DNA of 64,000 nt from contig JAAFHB010000004.1 in the NCBI GenBank assembly GCA_010906965.1, positions 1 to 64,000 on the forward strand. The letters run 5' to 3'. The notes under the pieces are model-generated. The model was not told the DNA's origin and made no database searches. It was given only the letters and a program-made list of their open reading frames with translations. Each line of letters starts with the position of its first letter. The stretch's first letter is position 1. Shown one piece after another: positions 63,100 through 64,000 of this stretch. The translations under genes were made by a program, and so were the position numbers. The DNA is from Mariniphaga sp. Its GTDB lineage: Bacteria; Bacteroidota; Bacteroidia; Bacteroidales; Prolixibacteraceae.

Positions 63100-63225
63100 A
63101 AGTTACACAATGTTTCACAGAGTTCACACAGTGTTACACAATATTTTTCAGCAAACAATTTGACGCTGTAAAGTAAAACTAAACCTTAAAATCTGCGCTT
63201 TACCCAGTGAAACACTGTGTAACTT
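63100..63225. repeat. Inverted repeat and short tandem repeats after DUF5107
   Basis: AAGTTACACAATGTTTCAC (63100-63118) matches the complement of 63207-63225 at 18 of 19 positions, 88 bp apart. Between 63101 and 63150 the sequence consists of successive 10- to 11-bp pieces of the form GTT(A/T/C)CACA. No gene is seen between 63029 and 63302, which are otherwise AT-rich and plain. Confidence 0.55.
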
Positions 63226-63302
63226 ATTTTACATTCAGCTTCTTCTGAGTTTGTCTTTGAAGCCAAAAAAAGCTCTAGTAAGCTCTAATAACCGCTTAAT
63301 AA

Positions 63303-64000
63303 TTACTTCCTCTTCTGATCTTCAAGCCGATATTCCTTCTTTTCCTTCTGATCGGTTTGCATATCTTTCACATCATCAATCAGTGGTGAGTTTTTCACCG
63401 CTTTCCAATCAAACTTTTCATCCAGTGGCGTTAATGCCTTCTTCGGATCAAAAATCAGTGAATCAACTGAAACCGCGTTGTAAGGAGTAAAATCTGGCGT
63501 AGCAATGAACATGTCAGAAAAATCGGTTGCAGCTGCATCATACTGATTTAAATACGGCATTCCGAGCACATTCCAGAAAGTTTTAAAAATACTTCCAAAG
63601 CTATAGTGAACCTTCGAAACGTAATTCCGCTTCACATATGGCGAAATAACCATTAGTACACTGCGATGAGCATCAATATGATCGATTCCGTTTTGAGCAT
63701 CATCTTCGGTAATTACGATGGCCATGTTCTTCCAGAAAGGGGTGTGCGACAAGTATTCAACGATACGGCCAACAGCAAGATCATTGTCAGCCATGTAACT
63801 TTCCCTGAATGGATAACCAGACTCCGGACGTTCGTCGGCGCCATGGTCGTTAGGGATAATCACGGTAATGATGGATGGCATTTCGATCTTAGGTGTTATC
63901 CATTTTTCGTCAAATTCCTTCATGAACTGATGGATCCTAAACTGATCCGGAATGGCCATATTGTAAGTCGGATAAACTTTTGAAGTTCTTGAAAACATGG
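63303..64000 (-). CDS. Phosphoesterase-family protein (C-terminal part)
   Basis: The frame is open to the right edge of the window, so the N-terminus lies outside; the ATG at 63998 is probably internal. About 230 residues are visible. They match the end of the phosphoesterase family (phospholipase C/acid phosphatase group, alkaline phosphatase-like fold): IPNDHGADERPESGYP, AIVITEDDAQNGIDHIDAHRSVLMVISPYVKRN and HYSFGSIFKTFWNVLGM. Similar proteins in Bacteroidota carry an N-terminal beta-propeller of the YncE type; this cannot be seen here. It converges on the DUF5107 operon and probably is not part of it. Confidence 0.82.
   Translation of the reverse strand, partial: MFSRTSKVYPTYNMAIPDQFRIHQFMKEFDEKWITPKIEMPSIITVIIPNDHGADERPESGYPFRESYMADNDLAVGRIVEYLSHTPFWKNMAIVITEDDAQNGIDHIDAHRSVLMVISPYVKRNYVSKVHYSFGSIFKTFWNVLGMPYLNQYDAAATDFSDMFIATPDFTPYNAVSVDSLIFDPKKALTPLDEKFDWKAVKNSPLIDDVKDMQTDQKEKKEYRLEDQKRK

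Noticed and set aside
1-64000. tRNA, rRNA or riboswitch
   Set aside because: None was recognised by reading; T-loop-like words such as GGTTCGAGCC near 5050 lie inside genes. A covariance-model scan would be needed to exclude small RNAs.

Overview
The window comes from a member of the Bacteroidota. SusC/SusD pairs, TonB receptors, an ECF sigma/FecR pair, a Nudix-type arabinose regulator, and promoters of the TAnnTTTG type with no obvious Shine-Dalgarno sequences all point there. Gene content resembles marine or sediment Bacteroidales (Marinilabiliales/Prolixibacteraceae-like), but that placement is inferred from gene style and was not computed. No rRNA or tRNA gene was seen.

1-9.9 kb: the end of a surface-polysaccharide locus (glycosyltransferase, methyltransferase, flippase), a YfhO-type membrane protein, and a housekeeping block ftsX-DUF3098-truB-queA. 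This block is separated from the convergent efp by a perfect bidirectional hairpin. A TauE/SafE-type exporter follows. 10-15.3 kb: an efflux adaptor plus TolC pair without a pump, an exported rubrerythrin, and a minus-strand stress operon (YtxH, holin-X-like, hypothetical, tpx).

15.4-22.3 kb: a complete L-arabinose catabolic locus: a Nudix-family regulator (AraR type), araA, a Na+/sugar symporter, araD and araB, closed by a strong terminator. 22.4-32.7 kb: a hybrid sensor kinase with a receiver-kinase partner whose ATP lid is degenerate, an amino acid permease, a methyltransferase, a third kinase, an NAD-dependent epimerase and a metallophosphoesterase.

32.8-40.9 kb: an orphan TonB receptor and a minus-strand carbohydrate operon (esterase, GH29 alpha-L-fucosidase, GH127 beta-L-arabinofuranosidase) plus a Tat-exported TIM-barrel sugar isomerase-like protein. 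The GH127 enzyme would release L-arabinose for the ara locus.

41.2-43.4 kb is the least explained part. Two imperfect direct repeats of about 186 bp, each ending in a dyad, flank a tandem array of thirteen 21-bp units and an unrecognised 227-aa helical protein. Next to this is the scar of a toxin-antitoxin module. 43.4-52.5 kb: a polysaccharide-utilisation locus with an ECF sigma, a FecR anti-sigma, a SusC carrying an STN signalling domain, SusD and one secreted protein of unrecognised family. 52.7-63.0 kb: an AraC regulator divergent from an operon of MFS sugar porter, GH2, GH27 and a DUF5107/TPR protein. The window ends inside a phosphoesterase-family gene.
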